Shown here piece after piece: positions 8,899 to 16,490 of a DNA stretch of 64,000 nt. Origin of the DNA: Flavobacteriaceae bacterium UBA3611 (GTDB taxonomy: Bacteria; Bacteroidota; Bacteroidia; Flavobacteriales; Flavobacteriaceae); the NCBI GenBank assembly GCA_002375495.1, contig DFLU01000006.1, positions 62,001 through 126,000 of the forward strand, given 5' to 3'. Each line of letters begins with the position of its first letter. Position 1 is the stretch's first letter. The position numbers were made by a program, and so were the translations under genes. The notes below the pieces were generated by a model. The model had not been told where the DNA came from and did no database searches. It saw only the letters and a program-made list of their open reading frames with translations.

Positions 8899-8950
8899 AA
8901 TATATCGGTATTTGGTTATTTAATTAGTCTAATATTATTCCCAATTTTAG

Positions 8951-8970
8951 ATCCCACTATGCAGCGGGAT
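8951..8970 (-). other. Hairpin in the asnB 5' leader, downstream of the attenuator
   Basis: The transcript can form a 7-bp stem (ATCCCGC with GTGGGAT, one G-U pair) around a 6-base loop. It lies between the attenuator terminator and the asnB start and has no T-tract. It may affect mRNA stability or processing, or have no role. Confidence 0.4.
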
Positions 8971-9023
8971 GGCTCAACTAGCTCTGCAACGGGCGCTTTG
9001 TTTCGTTACCGTAAGTTTCGCAC

Positions 9024-9060
9024 AAAAAAAAACCGCCAAGCTTTTTGAAACTTGGCGGTT
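9024..9060 (-). terminator. Attenuator terminator upstream of asnB
   Basis: On the minus strand, AACCGCCAAG and CTTGGCGGTT form a perfect 10-bp stem with a 10-base loop, followed at once by an uninterrupted T-tract. It lies about 23 bases after the stop codon of the asparagine-rich leader peptide and about 125 bases before the asnB start. The nearest upstream annotated gene ends 340 bp away, so this is a leader terminator and not the end of that gene's transcript. Confidence 0.9.
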
Positions 9061-9080
9061 GCATATAGGGTACAAGTTTC
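9047..9080 (-). promoter_or_regulatory. Predicted antiterminator helix of the asnB attenuator
   Basis: GAAACTTG (minus strand, 9080-9073) starts 2 bases after the leader stop codon. It is the exact complement of CAAGTTTC (9054-9047), which spans the left arm and loop of the terminator. Pairing would block terminator formation. A ribosome that finishes the leader and sits at the stop codon would cover GAAACTTG and let the terminator form. One stalled at the asparagine codons would leave it free. The pairing is seen in the sequence; the mechanism is inferred from classic attenuators. Confidence 0.75.
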
Positions 9081-9082
9081 TG

Positions 9083-9133
9083 TTACGTCTTTGCGTTATT
9101 ATTATTGTTATTATTTACAAGAGTGTGTAACAT
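9083..9133 (-). CDS. asnB leader peptide with seven consecutive Asn codons
   Basis: This 16-residue reading frame encodes MLHTLVNNNNNNNAKT and stops with TAA. Codons 7-13 are all asparagine (five AAT, two AAC; 9095-9115). It is too short to be found by normal gene callers. Its position between a likely promoter and a strong terminator in front of asparagine synthetase matches the leader peptides of amino-acid biosynthetic attenuators, where a run of codons for the end product senses charged tRNA. The peptide itself probably has no other function. Confidence 0.85.
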   Translation of the reverse strand: MLHTLVNNNNNNNAKT

Positions 9134-9158
9134 GACTTGTTTTATTTCTTTGTCTTTA

Positions 9159-9191
9159 CAAATATTGGTGAAAATTATCGGGGATTCCAAA
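9159..9191 (-). promoter_or_regulatory. Likely promoter of the asnB leader
   Basis: On the minus strand a TTTG (9191-9188) lies 21 bases before AATATTTG (9166-9159), one mismatch from the Bacteroidota -7 consensus TAnnTTTG. The predicted transcript would begin about 20 bases before the leader-peptide ATG, which suits an attenuator. Confidence 0.55.
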
Positions 9192-9291
9192 TTTTGATCG
9201 AATTAATATGTGTTGTACTAAACATTCATATAAGATTACGTCTACCTGAACCTCGATTTATGTTCTCATGAACTATGTTCGCTCTCTTGTT

Positions 9292-9365
9292 GGGATTCTG
9301 AAATAAATTCAGAATGACGGGATGTCTACGATGATGGGATTCTGAAATAAATTCAGAATGACGGG
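9292..9365. repeat. Two identical 30-bp palindromic direct repeats
   Basis: Copies at 9292-9321 and 9336-9365 are identical over 30 bases and start 44 bp apart. Each begins GGGATTCTGAAATAA and ends TTCAGAATGACGGG, so it contains the palindrome ATTCTGAA...TTCAGAAT. This type of intergenic palindrome resembles REP-like elements that recur in many flavobacterial genomes. No coding potential was seen. Confidence 0.85.
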
Positions 9366-9400
9366 TTGTCTTACAAGTAGAAAAGTCCTTCATTAATGTT

Positions 9401-9925
9401 CTAATAATTAAACACTAACAATTCTTCAGGTAGCTCGTTTTTCGGAATTTTCACGCCATTCACGGTATAATACACCATTTCAACCAATGCCTGATCACGT
9501 ACTTTTACGCGATAAATTTCCCGTTTCGGATTAAACATGGTGATAAAATGCACATGTTCTACCTCAGAATCATCAAACTCTGATCGCGTTTTTAGTAAAA
9601 TTTCCGAAGGAACATTGTCGGGATCTAAAAATTCTGAGTGAAAAAAAAGCATCCCATTGGGTAGGTAGGTAGCCGTGTGGCTATTTGTGCCACCGCCATC
9701 GCTAAAAACTGCCTGATATCGTTCTGGAATACGGTCGGTTGCCGATAAACCACGATTTACGGCCCAACTGCGAACAAATCCGTTTGGAAAGTTTGTTTTG
9801 TGCGACATGATCACTTCGCTTGGCACTTCTGCCGTGGCAATAGGGTCAAATTCTAAACTGGCATCCTGCGCCGTTAGTGATACCGTAATGATGAGTGAAA
9901 GTAATAAGAAAGTAATTTTTTTCAT
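9401..9925 (-). CDS. Secreted PepSY-like protein
   Basis: This 174-residue protein has a signal peptide MKKITFLLLSLIITVSLTAQ. The start at 9925 is chosen because the frame extending to 9979 would place 18 unlikely residues before it. The mature part appears to hold two related halves, each with a pattern like PSEV-x-FPNG-W...Y-F...G...T-LPNG. This resembles the PepSY-like (DUF2874) fold found in secreted inhibitor or sensor proteins of Bacteroidota. It probably resides in the periplasm. It lies 61 bp downstream of the E1 gene, so the two may share a transcript. Function unknown. Confidence 0.65.
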   Translation of the reverse strand: MKKITFLLLSLIITVSLTAQDASLEFDPIATAEVPSEVIMSHKTNFPNGFVRSWAVNRGLSATDRIPERYQAVFSDGGGTNSHTATYLPNGMLFFHSEFLDPDNVPSEILLKTRSEFDDSEVEHVHFITMFNPKREIYRVKVRDQALVEMVYYTVNGVKIPKNELPEELLVFNY

Positions 9926-9986
9926 AGCTTTTAGTTTTATCATATTAAAATACGATAAATAAAAGCTATACCCTAACACTTTAGCG

Positions 9987-12401
9987 TTACCTTAACTTTG
10001 GAAAGTCTGCCGGATTTGCCTCATGCATCACTTCATATACCGTTTCAAAAATATCTTCTGCAGAGGGTTTGCTGAAATAATCACCGTCGGTTCCGTAGGC
10101 AGGTCTATGCGGTTTTGCCGCCAAGGTTTGTGGCTTGCTATCTAAGTATTGGTAGCCATTTTGGGTGTCTACAATATGATTCATAATGTAGGCCGAAGCT
10201 CCGCCAGGCACGTCTTCGTCTATCACCAACAATCGATTGGTTTTCTTGACACTCGCTACCATATCATGGTTTAAATCGAGTGGTAACAATGACTGCACAT
10301 CGATGATTTCGGCGTCAATACCCACTTGTTGCAGTTCTTTGGCCGCTTCTTGAACCACGCGTAAGGTACTTCCGTACGAAACCAATGTAATGTCGGTCCC
10401 TTCCTTTACGGTTTCTACCACCCCGATCGGAGTTCTAAATTCACCCAAATTGGTTGGCATTTTTTCTTTTAATCGATAGCCGTTCAAACACTCTACGATC
10501 AATGCGGGTTCGTCGGTTTCTAACAACGTATTGTAAAAACCGGCCGCTTTGGTCATATCTCTAGGCACCAAAATATACATACCGCGTAGTAAATGAACAA
10601 GTCCGCCCATTTGCGATCCACTGTGCCAGATGCCTTCCAATCTATGACCGCGTGTTCGTACGATTAACGGCGCTTTTTGAGTTCCGTTAGTTCGGTAGCG
10701 TACGGTTACCAAATCGTCGCTCATAATCTGCAAACAATAGAGGATATAGTCGAGGTATTGTATTTCAGCAATAGGTCTAAGTCCGCGCATCGCCATTCCG
10801 ATTCCTTGTCCTAAAATGGTCGCTTCACGAATTCCGGCATCGCTCACACGCAACTCACCATATTTTTCTTGCATGCCTTCCAACCCTTGGTTTACGTCGC
10901 CAATTTCGCCTGCATCTTCACCAAAAATGAGGGCTTCAGGGTGTTTGCTAAAAAGTGCATCAAAATTATCGCGCAGTACTACACGACCATCCACTTCTTC
11001 GGCACCGTCGTTATAGGTCGGTTTTACTTCGGAAATGGTCTTAGCGTTTTCTTCGGCTTCAGAATATAAATGCGCAGAATACTTCGGCTGTATGCGTTCA
11101 AAATAATTGTTGATCCAATCTTGTAACTGTCGTTTTTCGGAAGAATCCTCACTTACCACATAGCGCAATGCTTTTCGGGTAGCAGCGGCAATCGATCGGC
11201 GTAGTGGCTCACCTTCAGCAGCAAGGTCATTTTTAATTTTTTCAATAAACGTCTTGTTCGCAGAACTTTCAGCAAGATTAGAAAGCAATGTAAGCGCTTC
11301 TTTCTGCTCTTCTTTCTGCGGAGCTAAAAAGGCAGTCCAAGCTGCTTTTTTACCATCACGCACTTGTTTTTTAATGTCTTTTTCTAGTTCGGTAAGTTCT
11401 TCTTCTGTGGCCATGTTATTGGCAAGCATCCATTGGCGCATCTGTGCGTTACAATCGTATTCGGCTTCCCATTCCAATCGCTCCTTACTCTTATAGCGCT
11501 CGTGCGAACCACTGGTAGAATGGCCTTGAGGTTGTGTGAGTTCTTTTACATGAATCAGTACCGGAACGTGCTCTTCTCTGGCAATTTTTGATGCTGTCTG
11601 GTAGGCTTCTACCAATTCGGGGTAATCCCAACCTGTGACGCGTATGATCTCGTAACCATTTTCGTCTTCAGTACGTTGAAACCCTTTTAAGATTTCAGAA
11701 ATATTTTCTTTGGTGGTCTGGTGGCGCGCGTGTACCGAAATACCGTACTCGTCGTCCCAAACACTCATTACCATGGGCACTTGTAACACGCCCGCAGCAT
11801 TTATAGTTTCCCAAAACAAGCCTTCGCTGGTACTGGCATTACCAATGGTCCCCCAGGCAACTTCATTTCCGTTGATAGAGAAATTGGTTTTGTTTTCGAT
11901 GCCTTTTACATTCCTGAATATTTTTGAGGCTTGTGCCAACCCCAAAAGTCTTGGCATCTGGCCAGCCGTAGGGGAGATGTCGGCACTACTATTTTTTTGT
12001 GCAGTGAGGTTTTTCCAGCTGCCGTCATCATTTAAACTGTGTGTTGCAAAGTGACCACCCATCTGGCGTCCTGCGCTCATGGGGTCTGCCTTAATATCTG
12101 TATGGGCATACAAGCCAGCAAAAAACTGTTCGATGGTTAATTTTCCGATGGCCATCATAAAGGTCTGGTCGCGGTAGTACCCGCTACGCCAATCACCATT
12201 TTGGAATGCTTTTGCCCAAGCCAGTTGTGGAACTTCTTTCCCATCGCCGAAAATCCCAAATTTTGCTTTACCCGTTAACACTTCCCGTCGCCCAAGTAGG
12301 CTACATTCGCGACTGGTGACAGCAATTTTATAGTCGTTTAAGACTTCGGCTTTAAAATCGTCGAAAGATAACTCGCTGTTGGTCTGTGGGTTTGTCTGCA
12401 T
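9987..12401 (-). CDS. Fused alpha/beta 2-oxoacid dehydrogenase E1 component
   Basis: This 804-residue thiamine diphosphate enzyme is the E1 part of a branched-chain 2-oxoacid (or pyruvate) dehydrogenase complex, with both subunits in one chain. The alpha half (about residues 30-420) has RSGYYRDQT, GQMPR and the TPP-binding segment GNASTSEG. The beta half (about 465-800) has FGEDAGEIGDVNQG, REATILGQGIG and IQYLDYI. The ATG at 12401 is preferred over a TTG at 12422 because the -7 box overlaps the latter. Alpha/beta fusion is known in Bacteroidota. The lipoyl E2 and E3 partners are not in this window. Products such as isobutyryl- or isovaleryl-CoA would prime the branched fatty acids typical of the phylum. 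The exact substrate is not certain. Confidence 0.9.
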   Translation of the reverse strand: MQTNPQTNSELSFDDFKAEVLNDYKIAVTSRECSLLGRREVLTGKAKFGIFGDGKEVPQLAWAKAFQNGDWRSGYYRDQTFMMAIGKLTIEQFFAGLYAHTDIKADPMSAGRQMGGHFATHSLNDDGSWKNLTAQKNSSADISPTAGQMPRLLGLAQASKIFRNVKGIENKTNFSINGNEVAWGTIGNASTSEGLFWETINAAGVLQVPMVMSVWDDEYGISVHARHQTTKENISEILKGFQRTEDENGYEIIRVTGWDYPELVEAYQTASKIAREEHVPVLIHVKELTQPQGHSTSGSHERYKSKERLEWEAEYDCNAQMRQWMLANNMATEEELTELEKDIKKQVRDGKKAAWTAFLAPQKEEQKEALTLLSNLAESSANKTFIEKIKNDLAAEGEPLRRSIAAATRKALRYVVSEDSSEKRQLQDWINNYFERIQPKYSAHLYSEAEENAKTISEVKPTYNDGAEEVDGRVVLRDNFDALFSKHPEALIFGEDAGEIGDVNQGLEGMQEKYGELRVSDAGIREATILGQGIGMAMRGLRPIAEIQYLDYILYCLQIMSDDLVTVRYRTNGTQKAPLIVRTRGHRLEGIWHSGSQMGGLVHLLRGMYILVPRDMTKAAGFYNTLLETDEPALIVECLNGYRLKEKMPTNLGEFRTPIGVVETVKEGTDITLVSYGSTLRVVQEAAKELQQVGIDAEIIDVQSLLPLDLNHDMVASVKKTNRLLVIDEDVPGGASAYIMNHIVDTQNGYQYLDSKPQTLAAKPHRPAYGTDGDYFSKPSAEDIFETVYEVMHEANPADFPKLR

Positions 12402-12419
12402 TGCACGTTTTGTTTGCCG

Positions 12420-12450
12420 CAAAAATACGCAAAAACGAGCTGCGAAACAA
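12420..12450 (-). promoter_or_regulatory. Promoter of the fused E1 gene
   Basis: On the minus strand TTG (12450-12448) lies 20 bases upstream of TATTTTTG (12427-12420), a perfect TAnnTTTG. The ATG at 12401 follows 18 bases after the box. Confidence 0.6.
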
Positions 12451-12494
12451 TGTTAAAGTATTGCAAGATTCTCAATAAACCGTGCTTTAATGTG

Positions 12495-12719
12495 CTATCT
12501 GTTAGAAGATTTTAAAAGTTTCAGCAGAACGATACGAATGAGTAAAAGAAATGGAAGCCCGTGTAAGAATACGTCAAACCAATCTTGAGCTTGCATCCCA
12601 TTTGCGCCCCCAAATATCCATTTCAGCTTGCCCCAAAGGTGTGGTTCGGGGAAAAATGGCGCTAATCCCAACGTTAGGCACAGCAAAATGATATGTTTCC
12701 AGTTGTTTAAAAATTGCAT
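12495..12719 (-). CDS. Small conserved membrane protein
   Basis: This 74-residue protein begins MQFLNNWKHIILLCLTLGL. The start at 12719 is chosen over a longer frame at 12827 because the longer form would overlap the upstream gene by 100 bp. It has two hydrophobic segments (about residues 8-25 and 50-68) joined by a loop with PEPHLWGKLKWIFGGANGM. Similar short proteins with a PEPH..GK..W..GG motif are common in Bacteroidota and have no known function. It starts 8 bp after the stop of the M1-like gene and is probably co-transcribed with it. Confidence 0.7.
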   Translation of the reverse strand: MQFLNNWKHIILLCLTLGLAPFFPEPHLWGKLKWIFGGANGMQAQDWFDVFLHGLPFLLLIRIVLLKLLKSSNR

Positions 12720-12727
12720 TGCGTAGT

Positions 12728-15553
12728 TTAATACCAGGTTCGGGTAAAGAGCCCGAGCAGAGTTTTCGGACTCAGTGTGACGATAAATCGTACTTTTTGG
12801 TCGTAATTGGGTAAGCCAGGTTCCCAACCAAGGTTTGAGTATAGCGGGAAGTACAATTCAAAATAATCTGCTACCAAGCTCAGTCGTATCCCAGAATCGT
12901 ACACAAATTTTGGGGCCACACCGCGATTGTCTACCAATCCTACGTCGCCATAGGCATAAATCCATTTCCAGATATTGGTACTGGCATTTAAGGTAGCCAT
13001 CCAGGTGTTGGAGAATGCAGGTTCTAACTGACTTTTGAAACCTCCTTCGGCAATAATAAGTTGCTGACTGAAAACCCCGGTATCTTCGCTTCTTCCGTAG
13101 TAATTGTAATCGAATAGATAATCGGTGGGCCTGTCTAGTGCAAAGCTGAAAAAATTATTGTCGGCACCACTATCATTGAACAAAAAGGCACCTGCAAAGG
13201 CCCGAACATTCAGTTGGCGGTTGTTTAGGAATAGTTTTCGATATTCGAAGGTGGCGGCAATCTTACTGAACTTCTTAGAAATTTCATAATCTACAGTACC
13301 CCGAAAGTAATTGATCAAATTCGGATTGGAATACACATATTGTGCATTAAACACGCTATAATTTGGGTCTTGGGAAGCATCGTTCGGGTTTTCATCGCGA
13401 AACACATTTACATTCCGAAGATTGATAAACTGTTTTTCATTATCCCGTAAATCGTCTGGACGAAAGGCAAAAACCATAAACGGCGTCACTCTTCTATAGA
13501 ACAAATTCTGGTCGTACGAATAATAATTACCTGAAATTCCGTAGCGCATAGAGTAGGGCTGATTCTCGGGCAAACGGGCTGTATACGAAATAGAACCGCT
13601 ACCAATCAAGGTGTTAGAGCCAAATCCGTATTGTGGTTCCAGCTTGTAATGGATGCCTTTGGGTAGTACCGTTTTATTATAGAGTTTCATCCCCACACTA
13701 ACACCGTCATAGAGGTTGTATTCAAAAACGGGCATAAAGAACAATTGATTGTATTTGGGATCTTCTACGTCTTGAAAAAGCCGAAATTGAATCGGACGGT
13801 TGAGCAATCCCTTTACTTTTTTGTAGTTGTTCCGTTGGTTAAACTCTGGGATAACTGCTTCGTAGTTCAGTGCTAATTTGCGAACATTCGCTCGTGGAAC
13901 GGTAACCGTAATGGTACTGTCTATGGGGGTGGTCCATTGTTTAAAAAGCACCTTGTCTTTATTGAGTCCGTAGATGGAAACAGGCAAGGTGTTGTCACGT
14001 TTGTTCGCTATCGTGACTTGTAGTGAATCGCCTACTTTTTTGATCTTTTTTATTTTGAAATCGATGGTGGTGCGTTTGCCCACAAAATCTTCAAAAAACC
14101 AATTCACGGGCAAATCGGTGTTTTGCGAAACGATGTTTTCAAAAGTGGAAGGCGATACCGGCTTTAATAAATTTTCTGAATAGAATTCTTTAATCGACTG
14201 TTCCAGCACCGGTTTGTCTAGATAGTCTGCCAAATAATTGAGTCCGTCGCCTCCATAATAATCGTTTGCAATGTTTTTGTTGAATTTTACTAGCGAATCT
14301 TTTGGCGTCACCAAGGCTTGTTGCAAATTGTTTCTGGCCATGTTTAGGTATAGCAACGGATATTGGTCGTTAAATTCAAGATCTGCAGCATGCGCCCATT
14401 TAATAATCCACCAATTACTCAAGCTCCCAATAATCTTCATTTTTGGATAGTAGGTGTCTACATATTCGGTCATTAAGTAAATCTGCAGGGCACCAATAAG
14501 CCAATAATCATCACGTGGATGCAGCGCCAGCGTATTCTCAAGGTAATTTCGGGTGATGGTTTTTAACTGCTCCATATCGTACTCAAAACCATCGGGAAAC
14601 GGACTAATGAAATCGGGCAGCTGATTCAGCCCATAAACCGGGTCCTTCCGATAGGCCTCTTCGGTAGTCATGAGTTTTTTAAACGGATAGTCTCCTAATT
14701 TTGCATCTAAAAAATGAACAATCCGGTCTACCGCCAGCGCTTTAATAGCCGGAGAAACTTTTTTGTCTTTTAGGTTGGTCACCAGTTCAAACTTGTCGGT
14801 AACAATACGTTCAAATGTATTTTGCTTTTCAATATGAATGATTGCCTGATTGCGTTTTTCACCTTTTAGCGATACCAATGTTCCATTTTCCGTAGTTTCG
14901 GTATCCACCAAATCGAAATTAGAATTTAGTGTGTATGCTTCTGGCAGGGTAAAATTAATGTTGAAATCGGTAGGGGCGAGGTATAGGTCGTCTGAATTCT
15001 TATTGCTATACGCATGCCAAGTGCCGTCGAACACTGCTGGTGCAATAAACCAGTAGCGAAGTTTATAATTACCGAAATTATCTACACCGTAGCGCGTAAA
15101 CTTATCGTCAGCCACTTCAACCGTGTAGGTAAATCGAAGTGTGATCGCTTCTTTTGGTGCGAGCGGTTTGGCCAAAGGAACTTTCAGAATGTCTAAAGCG
15201 GCGCCCCGTTGCCAAGTAGCACTGGTTGCACTGTTTTGGTCTGAAATAAATTCAACCTGCTGAATGATGGTTTTTCCTCTTTCTTCTTCTTTTTCGAAAT
15301 GGAACGAGCTATCAAAATTTTCAGCAAAACGTTTCGCTAAGGGAGTGGTTTTGGTTGAAAAACTATTCGCCCAATCGTTGAAGTATAAGGTGTCTAGGGA
15401 TGTTTCAGAAGTATTCTGAAAGGTGATTTTTTGAGTAATGATGATGCTTTCGCTTTCAGGAAGAAGTGTCGCTTCTATAAAAATTTTATTTTGGGCGCAC
15501 AGGGGTACGACCGTAATAAAAATAAAGAGATATAGAAGATAGCGTGTGATCAA
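12728..15553 (-). CDS. M1-peptidase-like protein fused to an outer-membrane barrel, active site lost
   Basis: This 941-residue protein has a signal peptide ending PLCAQ; the only plausible start is TTG at 15553. Residues about 20-560 follow the layout of M1 (gluzincin) aminopeptidases: an N-terminal beta domain, then a helical domain. DDYWLIGALQIYL stands where active enzymes have a DLWLNEGFA-type motif. At the place of HExxH the sequence is KTITR, and the third ligand Glu is also gone, so zinc catalysis is unlikely. From about 590 the protein is a series of alternating beta strands with aromatic girdles ending in RTWY, which suggests an outer-membrane barrel. Function unknown. A role in surface binding or envelope biogenesis is a guess. 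Confidence 0.75.
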   Translation of the reverse strand: MITRYLLYLFIFITVVPLCAQNKIFIEATLLPESESIIITQKITFQNTSETSLDTLYFNDWANSFSTKTTPLAKRFAENFDSSFHFEKEEERGKTIIQQVEFISDQNSATSATWQRGAALDILKVPLAKPLAPKEAITLRFTYTVEVADDKFTRYGVDNFGNYKLRYWFIAPAVFDGTWHAYSNKNSDDLYLAPTDFNINFTLPEAYTLNSNFDLVDTETTENGTLVSLKGEKRNQAIIHIEKQNTFERIVTDKFELVTNLKDKKVSPAIKALAVDRIVHFLDAKLGDYPFKKLMTTEEAYRKDPVYGLNQLPDFISPFPDGFEYDMEQLKTITRNYLENTLALHPRDDYWLIGALQIYLMTEYVDTYYPKMKIIGSLSNWWIIKWAHAADLEFNDQYPLLYLNMARNNLQQALVTPKDSLVKFNKNIANDYYGGDGLNYLADYLDKPVLEQSIKEFYSENLLKPVSPSTFENIVSQNTDLPVNWFFEDFVGKRTTIDFKIKKIKKVGDSLQVTIANKRDNTLPVSIYGLNKDKVLFKQWTTPIDSTITVTVPRANVRKLALNYEAVIPEFNQRNNYKKVKGLLNRPIQFRLFQDVEDPKYNQLFFMPVFEYNLYDGVSVGMKLYNKTVLPKGIHYKLEPQYGFGSNTLIGSGSISYTARLPENQPYSMRYGISGNYYSYDQNLFYRRVTPFMVFAFRPDDLRDNEKQFINLRNVNVFRDENPNDASQDPNYSVFNAQYVYSNPNLINYFRGTVDYEISKKFSKIAATFEYRKLFLNNRQLNVRAFAGAFLFNDSGADNNFFSFALDRPTDYLFDYNYYGRSEDTGVFSQQLIIAEGGFKSQLEPAFSNTWMATLNASTNIWKWIYAYGDVGLVDNRGVAPKFVYDSGIRLSLVADYFELYFPLYSNLGWEPGLPNYDQKVRFIVTLSPKTLLGLFTRTWY

Positions 15554-15621
15554 GAAAACGTAAAAAATTAATAGATGTGCAAGTGTAAGAAACTATTTTA
15601 CAAATTGTATACCACAACTGA

Positions 15622-16311
15622 TTAAAAATTCGGACTGTGATTCGATTTTTCGTAGAAATCGTTAAGTACTTTCAACACTTCGTCTTCAGTATCAACAATA
15701 TGTACCAAATCTAAATCGCCTTTACTGATGTTGTTGTTTGCTTCTAACAGTGTGCTGGTTACCCATTCCCACAGGCCTTTCCAAAATTCGGTCCCAACCA
15801 AAATTAACGGGAATTTATCAATCTTATGGGTCTGAATGAGAGTAAGTGCCTCAAAGAATTCGTCTAGTGTTCCGAATCCGCCGGGCATCACTACAAATCC
15901 TTGCGAGTATTTCACGAACATCACCTTTCGAACAAAAAAGTAATCAAAATCGATACTTTTATCGCTATCGATATACGGATTGTCATGTTGTTCGAACGGG
16001 AGTGTTATGTTGAGTCCTACGGAGGTTCCGCCAGCTAAGTGCGCACCTTTGTTACCCGCTTCCATGATACCGGGGCCACCGCCTGTGATAACACCATAGC
16101 CATTTTCGGTAATCTTTTTTGCAATGTTTTCTGCCAATTGGTAATTCGGGTTGTCTGGTTTGGTACGTGCCGAACCGAAGATACTCACACACGGACCGAT
16201 ACGGCTCATTTTTTCATACCCATTTACAAACTCGCCCATGATCTTGAAAATAGCCCATGAATCGTTAGTTTTTACTGCATTCCAGTTTTTATTCTGTTGT
16301 TCGTTTCTCAT
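15622..16311 (-). CDS. LOG family protein (TIGR00730)
   Basis: This 229-residue Rossmann-like protein has the two signature motifs of the LOG/lysine-decarboxylase-like family: GGGPGIMEA (residues 77-85) and PGGFGTLDE (143-151). Characterised members are cytokinin riboside 5'-monophosphate phosphoribohydrolases or nucleotide 5'-monophosphate nucleosidases. The length is normal. The physiological nucleotide in this organism cannot be inferred. It is preceded by the repeat-rich spacer 16312-16490. Confidence 0.9.
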   Translation of the reverse strand: MRNEQQNKNWNAVKTNDSWAIFKIMGEFVNGYEKMSRIGPCVSIFGSARTKPDNPNYQLAENIAKKITENGYGVITGGGPGIMEAGNKGAHLAGGTSVGLNITLPFEQHDNPYIDSDKSIDFDYFFVRKVMFVKYSQGFVVMPGGFGTLDEFFEALTLIQTHKIDKFPLILVGTEFWKGLWEWVTSTLLEANNNISKGDLDLVHIVDTEDEVLKVLNDFYEKSNHSPNF

Positions 16312-16337
16312 TGTATGGTCTTTAGTCGTTAGACTTT

Positions 16338-16484
16338 CACTTCGACTGCGCTCAGTGTGACAGGTTGTTGGTTGTCGGTTGTGGGTTGTGAGTTGTCTCT
16401 TGTTACTTTTTTTAAGTATTTCATTTCAGCTTTAAATTTCACTACTCACTACTCACTACTTGTCACACTGAGCCTGTCGAAGTG
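16338..16484. repeat. REP-like inverted repeat pair
   Basis: Position 16338-16362 reads CACTTCGAC, a 4-base variable part, then CTCAGTGTGACA. Its reverse complement, with a 3-base variable part, is at 16461-16484. The arms are about 98 bases apart. Between them lie low-complexity phrases (GGTTGTCGGTTGTGGGTTGT-like and ACTACTC-like). A third related copy sits at 24467. The arrangement looks like a REP or MITE-type element in the spacer between uvrA and the LOG gene. Confidence 0.8.
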
Positions 16485-16490
16485 CACTAC

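Noticed and set aside
9024..9060. Terminator of the PepSY-like gene transcript
   Set aside because: It is 340 bp from that gene's stop, and a promoter, an asparagine-rich leader peptide and an antiterminator segment lie between; it fits better as the asnB leader terminator.
9292..9365. 30-bp repeats separated by 14 bp as a minimal CRISPR
   Set aside because: Only two copies, a 14-bp spacer is too short, the repeats are palindromic and no cas gene is present.
12720..12827. Longer start (12827) for the small membrane protein
   Set aside because: It would overlap the M1-like gene by 100 bp, whereas the internal ATG at 12719 gives an 8-bp gap and the usual length for this family.
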